This document shows, piece after piece, positions 55,732 to 64,000 of a DNA stretch of 64,000 bases. Each line of letters begins with the position of its first letter. Within the stretch, counting starts at the first letter, position 1. The translations under genes and the position numbers were made by a program. The notes beneath the pieces were generated by a model. It saw nothing but the letters and a program-made list of their open reading frames with translations, searched no databases and was not told where the DNA came from. This DNA comes from BQJU01 sp965229635 (GTDB lineage: Bacteria > Bacteroidota > Bacteroidia > Chitinophagales > Saprospiraceae): positions 6,758,001 to 6,822,000 of the forward strand of contig OZ245894.1 of assembly GCA_965229635.1 (NCBI GenBank). The letters run 5' to 3'.

Positions 55732-56052
55732 TCAAACCGAAGAAAAGTAATACAAGAGGGAAACCAAAAAAATAAAAAACATTACGGTCATTCTCAATCT
55801 GTTTCTTTCTCTTTGCAGTCCTTCAATCTCTTCGATGTTTCTTTTCTCTTTCTCCCGGAAGAAATAGCCTTTTGCATCAAAAAGGCGTTCATCCGGATAA
55901 TATTCTGGCCAGTGATTAACGTCACTGGGTTTAATCGTTTGCGTTCTGGATAATGAACGTCTCATTAAGTACTCATTCACAATTATTAAAACTGTGGCAA
56001 GCACTATTGTCCCTAAGATTAAGTAGGTAGTTCCCATAGTATGTTTTTTCAC
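55732..56052 (-). CDS. Small two-helix membrane protein of unknown function
   Basis: This 106-residue protein has an N-terminal transmembrane helix (YLILGTIVLATVLIIV). A hydrophilic middle (about 30-85) contains a coiled-coil-prone stretch rich in Glu and Arg (REKEKRNIEEIEGLQRER), and a second helix follows at the C terminus (VMFFIFLVSLLYYF). No family is recognised. The start may be the first or the sixth codon (ATG at 56052 or 56037). It stands alone, and a promoter can lie in the 238 bases upstream. Confidence 0.65.
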   Translation of the reverse strand: MKKHTMGTTYLILGTIVLATVLIIVNEYLMRRSLSRTQTIKPSDVNHWPEYYPDERLFDAKGYFFREKEKRNIEEIEGLQRERNRLRMTVMFFIFLVSLLYYFSSV

Positions 56053-56261
56053 TCTGTAAAAAAATTACAACGATCCCATCCACCGCCTCTTTGTTTTCTC
56101 ATTTTTAGCCAACACAATTCCGTGTCAACTGGAACTATTTGACTATAGAAGAGAGAATTTTGTACCAACTTTTTACCGGAAATAGTTAAAATGAAAAAAT
56201 GACATGTAAACAGCTAAAAACAGGGCCTCTAGATATTAAATTAAAAACTAATATAAAATAC

Positions 56262-56287
56262 CGTAAAAGCCGAAACCCGGACTTTTT
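56262..56287 (-). terminator. Probable terminator after the lpx/ABC operon
   Basis: On the minus strand AAAAG, a T bulge, CCG, a five-base loop, CGG and CTTTT form a short hairpin right behind the ABC ATPase stop. The T run is only four bases. Confidence 0.5.
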
Positions 56288-56290
56288 CCG

Positions 56291-56938
56291 TTAAAAACCG
56301 GATTTTTTCCGCTTTTTAGCCTTTTTATAGTCCAAAATATTTAACCGAGCTTCGCAAAAGGAAAGATCTTCTTCAACGTTGGAAGCGACAATGGTGAGGC
56401 GGTTTCCCGCAAACTTTTTGACCAGTTCGAGGTACCAGTCCATGCCCTGCCGATCGAGGTTCGTGGTGGGCTCATCAAGCAGTAAATAGGCGGATTTTAC
56501 ACAAAGGGCCAATACCAGCTTAAGGCGCTGTTTCATACCCGAAGAGAAATGGGCAATCGACTTGTTTTTAGCATTTTGGAAGTTCAGGATATGCACAACA
56601 TCCTCGGGTTGTAATCCCTCGATGAAGGGTTTGAATTTATGGTGGAAATGAAGGGCTTCAAGCAAGGTCATCTCCTCCACCAAATCGATATAGGGAGCAG
56701 CAAAAGCCAATTGATTATAGACCTGAGAGACTTCCCAGTCTTTATCATCATGGGTAAAGACCACCTTTCCTTTAGAAGGGGTGAGATACCCGGAAAGTAG
56801 CTTAAGAAAAGTTGATTTGCCACTGCCATTGGGTCCGGTAATGGCGTAGGTTTTACCGGGTTCAAAGGTGTAGTTAATGTCTCTGAAGATCCATTCCAGC
56901 CGGTAGCGTTTGGCGACCTTTTGCAGCTCAATCCTCAT
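56291..56938 (-). CDS. ABC transporter ATP-binding protein
   Basis: This protein of about 215 residues starts at ATG 56938 (MRIELQKVAKRYRLEWIF), overlapping the lpxA end by 11 bases. Walker A is GPNGSGKST (35-43), the signature is FSSGMKQRLKL, and Walker B with D-loop is LLLDEPTTNLD. It ends in a basic tail (KKAKKRKKSGF). It is a stand-alone nucleotide-binding subunit of the CcmA/LptB-like size class. No permease is adjacent. Because it is translationally coupled to lpxA, a role in lipid A or envelope export is possible, but its partner is unknown. Confidence 0.88.
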   Translation of the reverse strand: MRIELQKVAKRYRLEWIFRDINYTFEPGKTYAITGPNGSGKSTFLKLLSGYLTPSKGKVVFTHDDKDWEVSQVYNQLAFAAPYIDLVEEMTLLEALHFHHKFKPFIEGLQPEDVVHILNFQNAKNKSIAHFSSGMKQRLKLVLALCVKSAYLLLDEPTTNLDRQGMDWYLELVKKFAGNRLTIVASNVEEDLSFCEARLNILDYKKAKKRKKSGF

Positions 56939-57740
56939 AAACATTACTTCCATTAACCTGCTGGAATCCCTTCACAATGCCGCTATCGGCCTTGCGGATA
57001 AAGGAAACTATATTTTCTTTTTCCACGGAGGAATCGAAGGAATCATCAATAATCTGCAAGGCGTTGGTGATATTATAGCCCTTGACAAAAAGAATGCGGT
57101 AGATTTCGTGAATGTTATTGATCTGTTCCGGAGTAAACTGGCGGCGCTTTAGGCCAATGCTGTTTACACCGGCATAGGCCAGGGGTTCGCGGGCTGCCTT
57201 GATATAGGGAGGCACATTTTTTCGAACCAGAGAGCCTCCGGCCACAAAACTGTGGATACCGATTTTGGTAAACTGCTGTACGGCTACCAGTCCCTCTAGA
57301 ATAGCCCAGTCGGCAATCTCCACGTGTCCGGCCAGATTGACATTATTGGCCAGGATGACGTGATCGCCCAAAATACAATCGTGTGCAACATGTACATAGG
57401 CCATCAGCAAACAGTGGCTACCGACTACTGTTTTATTGGCGTAAGCCGTACCCCGATTAACGGTCACGTATTCTCTGATTACGGTATAATCCCCGATTTC
57501 CGCAGTGGTTTCTTCTTCGTTAAATTTGAGATCCTGAGGAATCCCCGAAATAACTGCTCCCGGAAAAATCTTACAATGTTTTCCGATCCTCGCGCCATTA
57601 AAGATGGTCACATTCGGGCCAATCCAGGTATTATCGCCAATCTCGACATCCTTTTCGATGTAACAAAAAGGGCTGATTGTTACATTCTCACCGATCTTGG
57701 CACCGGGATCTACTACCGTATTTGATTTTGAATAGGTCAT
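56928..57740 (-). CDS. lpxA: UDP-N-acetylglucosamine acyltransferase
   Basis: LpxA adds the first 3-hydroxyacyl chain to UDP-GlcNAc in lipid A synthesis in the cytoplasm. The 270 residues show the left-handed beta-helix of hexapeptide repeats (VDPGAKIGENVTISPF, WIGPNVTI), the catalytic His in AYVHVAHDCILGDH near residue 120, and the helical C-terminal domain with IGLKRRQFTPEQI. It starts one base after the lpxC-fabZ stop and so is tightly coupled. Confidence 0.95.
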   Translation of the reverse strand: MTYSKSNTVVDPGAKIGENVTISPFCYIEKDVEIGDNTWIGPNVTIFNGARIGKHCKIFPGAVISGIPQDLKFNEEETTAEIGDYTVIREYVTVNRGTAYANKTVVGSHCLLMAYVHVAHDCILGDHVILANNVNLAGHVEIADWAILEGLVAVQQFTKIGIHSFVAGGSLVRKNVPPYIKAAREPLAYAGVNSIGLKRRQFTPEQINNIHEIYRILFVKGYNITNALQIIDDSFDSSVEKENIVSFIRKADSGIVKGFQQVNGSNVYED

Positions 57741-57741
57741 C

Positions 57742-59130
57742 TTATGAACGCTTAACGATTTGAGCAGTCAACTCTGCTTCCGACACAATTTTATTGCCAA
57801 CATAGGCTGTGGCGTACATCTGGCAAATACCTCGCCGGATGGGTGCCACCAACTCCATTTTAAACAGAACCGTATCACCGGGAACGACCTTGTGCTTGAA
57901 CTTGGCATTCTCAATCTTCAAAAAATAGGTGTCCCACTCACTTGGATTTTCTACTGTCGACAAAGCCAAAATACCTCCGGTTTGTGCCATCGCTTCAATC
58001 TGTAGCACGCCTGGCATGACCGGATTATTTGGGAAATGGCCTTGAAAAAACTCTTCATTAAAAGTCACATTCTTCACTCCCACCACGTGTTTGTCAGACA
58101 ACTCAATGATCTTATCGACCAACAAAAATGGATAGCGGTGGGGCAGCCAGTTGGCAATTTCCACTGAGTTGTAAAGCGGTTCGGCATCCGGGTCATATTT
58201 GGGCTTACCACGCAGCTTGCGCTGTTCCTGGTATGCTTTCTTGAGTACCTTTGTAAACTCAATATTGGCTTTGTGTCCGGGTTTAGTTGCAACAATTTTT
58301 CCCTTAATCGGTTTACCCAAAAGTGCCACATCTCCAATAACATCCAGCAACTTATGTCTGGCCGGTTCGTTTTTAAACTTCAGCTGCAACGTATTCAGGA
58401 TACCGGTTTGGTCTACTTTTACGCTAGGTTTTCCCAATTTTTTGGCCAGTGCATCCAGTTCTTTCTGCTTCATGGGCTTGTCCACAATCACAATGGCATT
58501 GTCCAGATCACCTCCTTTGATCAGGTTGTGCTGGAAAAGCATCTCCAGCTCGTGCAAAAAGACGAAGGTGCGACAGGGCGCAATCTCATCGGCATATTTT
58601 GAAAAATCACTGATTGCCGCATATTGCTGACTCAACACTTCCGAATTGAAATCAATTAGGGTGATGACTTCAAAATGATCCGCCGGTAAGGCCAATAATT
58701 CCGTGCCGGTTTCCTCATCCACGTAGTTAATTGGTTCCTCCACCACAAAATATTCGCGATCTTCGTCTTGCTCTTCAATCCCGGCGGAAAGTAATGCCTC
58801 CACAAACTCGCCCGCACTTCCATCGAGAATTGGAATTTCCGGGCCATCGAGTTCCATCAGGACATTATCAATCTGCAAACCTGATAGGGCCGAAAGGGCG
58901 TGTTCCACGGTATGTACCTCAGCACCTCCCACTTTGATACTCGTTCCCCGATTGGTGGAATACACCCGATTGACATCGGCATTGATGATCGGCTGATTGT
59001 CCAAATCCAGACGCTGAAACTTGTAGCCATGCCCGGCCGGTGCTGGTTTAAAAGTAAGTTGAACCGAGGCACCAGTATGCAAACCTACTCCACTCAAGGT
59101 CACCGGTTTTTTAATCGTTTTCTGCTTCAT
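57742..59130 (-). CDS. lpxC-fabZ: Bifunctional UDP-3-O-acyl-GlcNAc deacetylase / 3-hydroxyacyl-ACP dehydratase
   Basis: This 462-residue fusion is typical of Bacteroidota. The N-terminal LpxC part (about 1-300) deacetylates the LpxA product; it shows KPVTLSGVGLHTG, zinc ligand HTVEHALSAL and HKLLDVIGDVALLG. The C-terminal FabZ part (about 320-462) dehydrates 3-hydroxyacyl-ACP; it shows LPHRYPFLLVDKI and GHFPNNPVMPGVLQIEAMAQ. The fusion links lipid A and fatty acid synthesis, which compete for 3-hydroxyacyl-ACP. It lies between lpxD and lpxA in one operon. Confidence 0.96.
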   Translation of the reverse strand: MKQKTIKKPVTLSGVGLHTGASVQLTFKPAPAGHGYKFQRLDLDNQPIINADVNRVYSTNRGTSIKVGGAEVHTVEHALSALSGLQIDNVLMELDGPEIPILDGSAGEFVEALLSAGIEEQDEDREYFVVEEPINYVDEETGTELLALPADHFEVITLIDFNSEVLSQQYAAISDFSKYADEIAPCRTFVFLHELEMLFQHNLIKGGDLDNAIVIVDKPMKQKELDALAKKLGKPSVKVDQTGILNTLQLKFKNEPARHKLLDVIGDVALLGKPIKGKIVATKPGHKANIEFTKVLKKAYQEQRKLRGKPKYDPDAEPLYNSVEIANWLPHRYPFLLVDKIIELSDKHVVGVKNVTFNEEFFQGHFPNNPVMPGVLQIEAMAQTGGILALSTVENPSEWDTYFLKIENAKFKHKVVPGDTVLFKMELVAPIRRGICQMYATAYVGNKIVSEAELTAQIVKRS

Positions 59131-59194
59131 ATATGCTTGGCTGAGTGAAAATTAGTGCAAAGATAAGTTTTTTGGGCACATTCAAAGTTGCCCG

Positions 59195-60238
59195 CTATTT
59201 CAGGTGATCGGAGCCTGAATTGACCTGCTTTTCCAATTGAAACAGGCGCTTGTACAGGTCTGGCAATTTCCTGAAAATGGCATAGGAACGAATATAGTCC
59301 TTGTATCCAATGGCGGGTGAACCAAACAGCTGTGTTTGGGGCGTTTCTATTGATGAAGCCAAACCACTTTGCGCCTGAATCTCGGTGCCGTCCGCAATGT
59401 GCAGGTGACCAGCAAAGCCCACCTGGCCACCAATGCGACAAGACTTACCAATCTTGGTGCTTCCGGCAATGCCGGTCTGAGCAGCAATCACCGTATTTTG
59501 TCCAACTTCCACATTGTGGGCAATTTGTACCAGGTTATCCAGCTTTACACCTTTTCGTATCGTTGTGGAGCCCATCGTACCCCGGTCAATTGTTGTACCA
59601 GCTCCGATTTCCACATCGTCTTCAATCACCACATTGCCAACGTGTGCAATCTTTTGGTAACTGCCATCTGCCTGAGGTGCAAATCCAAAACCGTCGCTGC
59701 CGATCACAACATTGGCGTGCAATACGCAGTTGTCACCAAGTACGCAGTGCTTCAGGATTTTCACGCCGGGATGAATCAAGGCATTGCGGCCGATACGTAC
59801 CCCCTTGCCAATATACACCTGATCACCAATGACACTGCCGTTGCCGATGGTGGCCTCTTCCTCCACTACGCTAAACCGACCAACGCTCACGCCATCTCCC
59901 AGACTTGCCGACTGGGCAATGGAAGCTTCTGCGGCGATCACGCCGGTCGCTTTGTCCTGATCTCCGAAATGTTGTAATAGTACGGCTATAGAAGCGTAGA
60001 CATCATCGACGCGGATAAGCGTGGCGGCAATCTTCTGGCGGGGTTGAAATTGACGGTTGACCAAAAGTACCGAGGCGGTAGTTTGGTAGGCGTAGGCCTC
60101 GTATTTAGGATTTCCCAGAAATGAAATGGATCCTTTTCCTCCTTCTTCGATCTTACTGGGCCGATTGACGGTAATTTTGGGGTCACCCTCAACCGTACCA
60201 CCCAGAATATCTGCTAGTTCTTTTGCTGACAGTTGCAT
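59195..60238 (-). CDS. lpxD: UDP-3-O-(3-hydroxyacyl)glucosamine N-acyltransferase
   Basis: LpxD adds the second acyl chain to the deacetylated intermediate. The 347 residues have the N-terminal uridine-binding domain (LADILGGTVEGDP, SISFLGNPKYE) and a long left-handed beta-helix. Segments GSDGFGFAPQADGSYQKIAHVGNV and DNLVQIAHNVEVG contain the catalytic and substrate-binding His residues. It is the first gene of the lpxD, lpxC-fabZ, lpxA, ABC ATPase operon, with 64 bases to the next gene. Confidence 0.96.
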   Translation of the reverse strand: MQLSAKELADILGGTVEGDPKITVNRPSKIEEGGKGSISFLGNPKYEAYAYQTTASVLLVNRQFQPRQKIAATLIRVDDVYASIAVLLQHFGDQDKATGVIAAEASIAQSASLGDGVSVGRFSVVEEEATIGNGSVIGDQVYIGKGVRIGRNALIHPGVKILKHCVLGDNCVLHANVVIGSDGFGFAPQADGSYQKIAHVGNVVIEDDVEIGAGTTIDRGTMGSTTIRKGVKLDNLVQIAHNVEVGQNTVIAAQTGIAGSTKIGKSCRIGGQVGFAGHLHIADGTEIQAQSGLASSIETPQTQLFGSPAIGYKDYIRSYAIFRKLPDLYKRLFQLEKQVNSGSDHLK

Positions 60239-60307
60239 TCCGCAAAGGTAAAAAAAAACTTATTTGGGAATGCCGCTAAAAATCGGATTTTGTTCCATTC
60301 ATCTCCC

Positions 60308-62875
60308 CTATCCGCGAACCGTGGCACTGGAGCTAATGGTGTGTCCAAAGAATAAAGCATTCAAAAACAGTCGGTTGGTGCCAAACCAGAAGGCCCTGAA
60401 GTTGGGATTGTCCACAAAACTGATCACCTTTCCACTACCCACGCTACTCACAAAGAGGCTTGCCGAATTTCGAATCAGCTCCTCATTTTCCTTATTGATA
60501 TAACCACTCAAAAGCGGCTGATCAGTATAAATTAAGGGAGTGGCGTAAGGATTATCAGTAGGTTCCACAAAAAAGGTTCCTCTGCGAAAAACCGGCATTT
60601 CCGACTGGTGAATACCAAATAATAAAGGATGTGTCAAGTCTGCCTTGGCGGCAAATATAGCGCCTCCAATTACCTTACCGCCCCGATCTCGTGAAAGCAT
60701 CTGGTACGGGCGCTGTCCCTGATCGTCCTCTTTGCCCGCTGATTTCTTTTTGGCGAAAGCCAGTCCATTGTTCATGGCCCACTCTACCCCACCGGCAATG
60801 GCAATCAACGTACCGCCACCGCGAACCCATTCTTTGACCTTACTGGTAGCTCGGCCCTCCAGTTGACTATGACGACCATCGGGCAGGATAAGGACATTAT
60901 ACTTATCTAAATCAATGCGGGAGAGGTCCTCTGCTTCGGCCATGGTCACCACTACATCCATCCGCTGATCGAGTAGGTGCCAGTTTTCGCCTGCGCTGTA
61001 GCTGGAAACGCCATCGCCAACGAGCAGTAACACTTTGGGCATTTCCAGCGTTTCCAAATTATTGCTTCCCAGATCTGATCCCTGTAGGGCATCACCGGTT
61101 TTAATTGCTGTAATGGAAACATGGAAAGAGTTGGCTGCCTCCTCTACCAGCTGATGAATTTCCGGAGCCGTTTTTTCCTGGTTTTGTACAGGAATTAACA
61201 CGGTCCCCGCCGAATAATCGCGGCCTTCCAGAGTAAAGGGTAAATTGGACACCTTGGTGCGTAAACCGGCTTTTTGCAGGAAGTAAAGCACTTTGGGTGC
61301 ATAATAGTCATCCCAATCCAGCAGATAGGCATATTCCGATTTTGCAATGGCTTTTTGCGTAGGCAATATTGGCTTTAAGCCTTCCACTTTGGTACCGGTA
61401 ACACCTTTGGCCCCCCCCTGATCCAGAGCAGCGTAGGGTAGATTGAAGGCCAACGGTAAGGTCCAGGTGGACACATCGTAAAAGAGGCTATCCTCAAAGG
61501 AAGTGATGGTTTCAAACATGGCCCGTACCAGTCGATACTGACTTTGCTCGCAGGGTACCACATAGGCGCTTTCCGGTTGAAAAGTGTGGCCTCCGGCTTT
61601 TACTTTCTTATTGAGTGTGTACACCTCAATCTGATGCCTGCGTAAAATCTCCACCAGATGAGCTGTTCGGGCAGGATCAGATTCGCTGCCAAAGACGTAG
61701 GCTTTATACTCATCCGCTACTGCCTCCTTCATAGCAGATTGGTAGAAGTTTTTTTGATACTGGAGCAATTCATCGTGCAGGTCCACGGCGGCCTCCTGGG
61801 TAGACAATGCCGTAGTCACCTGATTGCGGATGGTAAAGGGGAAACTCAGCAAGCCATTATCGGTGTCTTGCACATGACCGCGGCTACTGGCCTGCTCAAA
61901 GAGAATGCCCACACAGCCATTGCCATCGGGATAGGTGGAGCCTTTGCCGTAGTAATAATCATCGTAGCCTTCCCCGGAGTAATATAGTGAGCCGATTTTG
62001 TCGAGCGCCTTTGCGTGAAATTTGCCGATCTTCGCCGTCAGTTCCTGATTCTTTTTCGGAGTAATGGGGTGGGTCCGTGTCGGCTCTCCGGGCATAAAAA
62101 AGAAGGTAGAATTAGAGCCCATTTCGTGGTGATCGGTCAGAATATTGGGTTTCCACTCATGGAAAACCGCAATGCGCCCCTGACTTTCCGGATGCTGTAC
62201 CGGCAGCCAGTCGCGATTGAGGTCAAACCAATAGTGGTTGGTCCGTCCCCTTGGCCAGGATTCGTGGTATTCGCGGTCCTGGCTATCGGAAGTCAGGTTT
62301 TTATTTTTGTGCATATTCACCCAGGTCGAAAAGCGGTTGAAACCATCCGGGTTGTAACAAGGGTCGAGTAGGATGATGGTATTGGCCAACAATTGGTCAA
62401 TCTCTTTTCCCTGGGCTGCCGCCAAATAATACGCCACCAACGGAGCCGCATTTCCCCCACTGGCTTCATTGCCGTGAATGCTGAATCCCTGGTAGATCAC
62501 CAGTGGCGTTTTTGTCACATTTATACTATTTGATTCCTCAGGATTACTGATGGCCACGTGTTGCGCCTTGAGCTGTGAAAGGTTGGCATGATTGGCTTCC
62601 GAGGTGATGGTCAGATACACGAGCGGCCGTTGCTCATAAGTGCGCGCGTATTCCGTCAGCGTAATCCTCGGCGAAAGCTCCGCCAGCTTCCGCATATACG
62701 CCAATTGCTGATCATGACTGATGTGCCACTCCCCGATTTGATAGCCCAGAAAGGCTTCCGGCGTAGGTATACCGGTATCGTAGGAAATATCCGGCAGATA
62801 ATAAGTCAACGGCATTTTTTGGGCGAAAGTCACGTTGAAAATCAGCGTAAAAACGAGGATAGACAGTAGACGCAT
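60308..62875 (-). CDS. Secreted M14-family zinc carboxypeptidase
   Basis: This 855-residue protein has a signal peptide (RLLSILVFTLIFNVTFAQ). The M14 domain (about 45-400) has the zinc-binding HGNE at 134-137 (HxxE) and LTDHHEMG for the third ligand. YNPDGFNRFSTW and RGRTNHYWFDLNRDW lie between, and the catalytic Glu is likely in ILFEQASSRG. Past residue 400 are domains without clear family. One, near 630-780, has LEGRATSKVKEWVRGGGTLIAIAGG, like a class I glutamine amidotransferase-like fold. Such large M14 proteins are common secreted peptidases of marine Bacteroidota. It is separate from the lpx operon. Confidence 0.87.
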   Translation of the reverse strand: MRLLSILVFTLIFNVTFAQKMPLTYYLPDISYDTGIPTPEAFLGYQIGEWHISHDQQLAYMRKLAELSPRITLTEYARTYEQRPLVYLTITSEANHANLSQLKAQHVAISNPEESNSINVTKTPLVIYQGFSIHGNEASGGNAAPLVAYYLAAAQGKEIDQLLANTIILLDPCYNPDGFNRFSTWVNMHKNKNLTSDSQDREYHESWPRGRTNHYWFDLNRDWLPVQHPESQGRIAVFHEWKPNILTDHHEMGSNSTFFFMPGEPTRTHPITPKKNQELTAKIGKFHAKALDKIGSLYYSGEGYDDYYYGKGSTYPDGNGCVGILFEQASSRGHVQDTDNGLLSFPFTIRNQVTTALSTQEAAVDLHDELLQYQKNFYQSAMKEAVADEYKAYVFGSESDPARTAHLVEILRRHQIEVYTLNKKVKAGGHTFQPESAYVVPCEQSQYRLVRAMFETITSFEDSLFYDVSTWTLPLAFNLPYAALDQGGAKGVTGTKVEGLKPILPTQKAIAKSEYAYLLDWDDYYAPKVLYFLQKAGLRTKVSNLPFTLEGRDYSAGTVLIPVQNQEKTAPEIHQLVEEAANSFHVSITAIKTGDALQGSDLGSNNLETLEMPKVLLLVGDGVSSYSAGENWHLLDQRMDVVVTMAEAEDLSRIDLDKYNVLILPDGRHSQLEGRATSKVKEWVRGGGTLIAIAGGVEWAMNNGLAFAKKKSAGKEDDQGQRPYQMLSRDRGGKVIGGAIFAAKADLTHPLLFGIHQSEMPVFRRGTFFVEPTDNPYATPLIYTDQPLLSGYINKENEELIRNSASLFVSSVGSGKVISFVDNPNFRAFWFGTNRLFLNALFFGHTISSSATVRG

Positions 62876-63007
62876 AGCGCGGAATTTGGTTGAAAGCGTC
62901 TAATATAGGAAAGTTTGTGAAAATGAGGGAGGATAGCCTCCACTCTCCACACCACCGCCTACCCCTCTGCACCCTTTGACATTAATTTACTGTTTAGAAT
63001 TTTCACT

Positions 63008-63403
63008 TTACAACATCTCCACAAGTTGGATATGATTTCCGCAAGTGTCCTCAAAAACAGCAAACTTGACCGTTCCCATTTCTGTCTGTTTCACGCTGAA
63101 CACTACGCCGAGATCGGTCAGTCGATCGTATTCGGCTTGGGTGTTGTCCACATTAAATTGGGTGTAGGGAATTCCGGCATCAAAAAGTGCCTTCTGATAG
63201 GTTTTGGCAGGTTCAAAATGTATCGGTGCAGGTTCCAATAGAAGTTCCGGTCCGTCCTGTTGTTCTTTACTCACCACGGTTAGCCATCTGCTATCTTCAC
63301 TCAATGGCATATCTACCTTTTTTACAAACCCCAATACTTCCGTATAGAATTTTAATGCCTTTTCCTGGTCCTGAACCGGAATACTGATTACTTGTACTTT
63401 CAT
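63008..63403 (-). CDS. VOC (glyoxalase/bleomycin-resistance) family protein
   Basis: This protein of about 131 residues starts at the Met at 63403 (MKVQVISIPVQDQEKALKFY). The frame to 63436 adds 11 residues that do not fit the family. The motif order is VQDQEKALKFYTEVLGF, then DVGVVFSV-like and FEDTCGNHIQLVEM at the C terminus, as in small vicinal-oxygen-chelate proteins. The substrate is unknown. It lies 48 bases after the AraC-type regulator on the same strand, so the two may be one transcript. Confidence 0.88.
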   Translation of the reverse strand: MKVQVISIPVQDQEKALKFYTEVLGFVKKVDMPLSEDSRWLTVVSKEQQDGPELLLEPAPIHFEPAKTYQKALFDAGIPYTQFNVDNTQAEYDRLTDLGVVFSVKQTEMGTVKFAVFEDTCGNHIQLVEML

Positions 63404-63451
63404 CTTTTTTGGCTTTTGAATTTTAGTTTTAACCAAAGTTCAGGAATCCGC

Positions 63452-63844
63452 CTAAAGTGGACTTTGTGAAAATTGCGCTTTTTGAAAATCAATCGGTGTG
63501 AGTCCCGTCTTTTTTTTGAAAAGGGTACTGAAGGAACTTGGACTTTCAAACCCGACTGCATAACAAGTTTCGCTTACCGACATCCCCGTTTTTAAATAGG
63601 CTTTCGCTTTTTCAATCCTTTTATCGATTAGATACTGCCTGGGGGTCTGTCCGTAGTATTTTTTAAACAGTCGCAAAAGATGAAATTTTGAGGTGAGCCT
63701 AATCCGTGAAAGCAACTCCAGATTCAATTCTTTGTCGAAGTTACCCTCAATGTAGTTCCGCATTCCGATGACGGTCTGAAGTTGCCCTTCATTGGAATAG
63801 CAGATTTCCTTGATGCGGTTGATTTCGGATTGATAAAAGGTCAT
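63452..63844 (-). CDS. AraC-family transcriptional regulator (HTH domain only)
   Basis: This 130-residue protein consists mostly of an AraC-type DNA-binding domain. The first HTH is near LNLELLSRIRLTSKFHLLRLFKKYYG. The second contains VSETCYAVGFESPSSFSTLFKKKTG, with LTPIDFQKA at the end. There is no effector-binding domain. It may control the adjacent VOC gene, but no operator is seen. It lies 16 bases downstream of the PIN-domain gene on the same strand. Confidence 0.9.
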   Translation of the reverse strand: MTFYQSEINRIKEICYSNEGQLQTVIGMRNYIEGNFDKELNLELLSRIRLTSKFHLLRLFKKYYGQTPRQYLIDKRIEKAKAYLKTGMSVSETCYAVGFESPSSFSTLFKKKTGLTPIDFQKAQFSQSPL

Positions 63845-63860
63845 TTTTGGGTGTTTTTCT

Positions 63861-64000
63861 TCACTGCGACTTTAAATATTCTTCTGCCGTCATTACTGGT
63901 ATTTCTGCTCCTTTAAAGTCTTTTTTATTTCTTGTGATCAACACTGTAGCCTTATTGTTCTTTGCGTTATAATACTGAAATGCATCTTCAAAGTCACGCA
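63861..64000 (-). CDS. PIN-domain (VapC-like) protein, C-terminal part only
   Basis: A minus-strand frame enters from the right edge and stops with TGA at 63861-63863 after 45 visible residues. RDFEDAFQYYNAKNNKATVLITRNKKDFK with the final TAEEYL is the C-terminal signature of PIN-domain ribonucleases (DxxD followed by ITRNKKDF). Such proteins usually form type II toxin-antitoxin pairs with a small DNA-binding antitoxin upstream, here beyond the window. The gene is incomplete only because the window ends. Confidence 0.75.
   Translation of the reverse strand, partial: RDFEDAFQYYNAKNNKATVLITRNKKDFKGAEIPVMTAEEYLKSQ

Noticed and set aside
55424..55735. Minus-strand 103-codon frame ending in a Trp-rich tail, considered as a ComX-like prepheromone next to the ComQ-like gene
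   Set aside because: Too long for ComX, spans the inverted repeat, has no conserved leader and looks like a chance frame.
1..64000. CRISPR array, rRNA or tRNA genes, prophage
   Set aside because: No regularly spaced repeats, no rRNA-like or tRNA-like sequence and no phage structural genes were recognised on reading the intergenic stretches.

Overview
The window looks like a chromosomal segment of a Bacteroidota bacterium, most likely of the Saprospiraceae/Lewinella type. This is inferred from gene content, not from any marker search. The signs are a fused LpxC-FabZ enzyme, a type IX secretion (T9SS) C-terminal sorting domain on a large secreted protein, DUF6702, DUF3667 and DUF4348 family proteins, a FtsX/MacB-type permease of the Bacteroidota kind, and a single-chain glycine decarboxylase. 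No rRNA or tRNA gene was recognised.

Layout. 1-2273: 5' part of a secreted lamin-tail-domain protein (minus strand, runs off the left edge). 2274-2724: a long nested inverted repeat. 2725-5200: hupE-like, DUF6702, yidD, then hemB. 5425-8708: FtsX-type permease and an ECF sigma factor. 9235-10600: a complete insertion sequence with terminal repeats and a 5-bp target duplication, whose transposase is frameshifted. 10735-17987: uvrA, metG, a candidate small RNA, a DUF2007 protein and an amidohydrolase. 18034-26561: accessory region with a 2203-codon secreted polymorphic-toxin-like protein, a candidate immunity gene immediately behind it, an upstream secreted protein and an orphan gene fragment. 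26584-34151: flavin monooxygenase, gcvP, hldD, a lipoprotein, hemD and hemC. 34194-37310: a vanadium-haloperoxidase-like enzyme joined to metal-binding repeats and a T9SS tail. 37523-46387: small membrane protein, alaS, M23 peptidase, CapA-like lipoprotein, DUF3667 protein, gatB, MerR regulator. 46388-47011: candidate non-coding RNA region. 47012-53556: a tightly packed four-gene operon (1098-, about 302- and 257-residue proteins of unknown function plus a sigma-54-type response regulator). 54010-56052: a degenerate isoprenyl-synthase-like protein and a small membrane protein. 56291-60238: ABC ATPase, lpxA, lpxC-fabZ, lpxD. 60308-64000: M14 peptidase, VOC protein, AraC regulator and the end of a PIN-domain gene.

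How genes fit together. hemB, hemC and hemD supply consecutive steps of tetrapyrrole synthesis from two places in the window. lpxD, lpxC-fabZ and lpxA form a lipid A operon with a translationally overlapping ABC ATPase, and hldD supplies core heptose. The two most unusual loci are (a) the giant toxin, which carries a HExxH protease, an R-S-ExE ADP-ribosyltransferase module and a His/Cys caspase-like C-terminal tip encoded in AT-rich DNA together with its putative immunity gene, and (b) the 1098-aa/302-aa/257-aa/sigma-54 regulator operon, which looks like a signalling or conflict system I cannot match to a described one.
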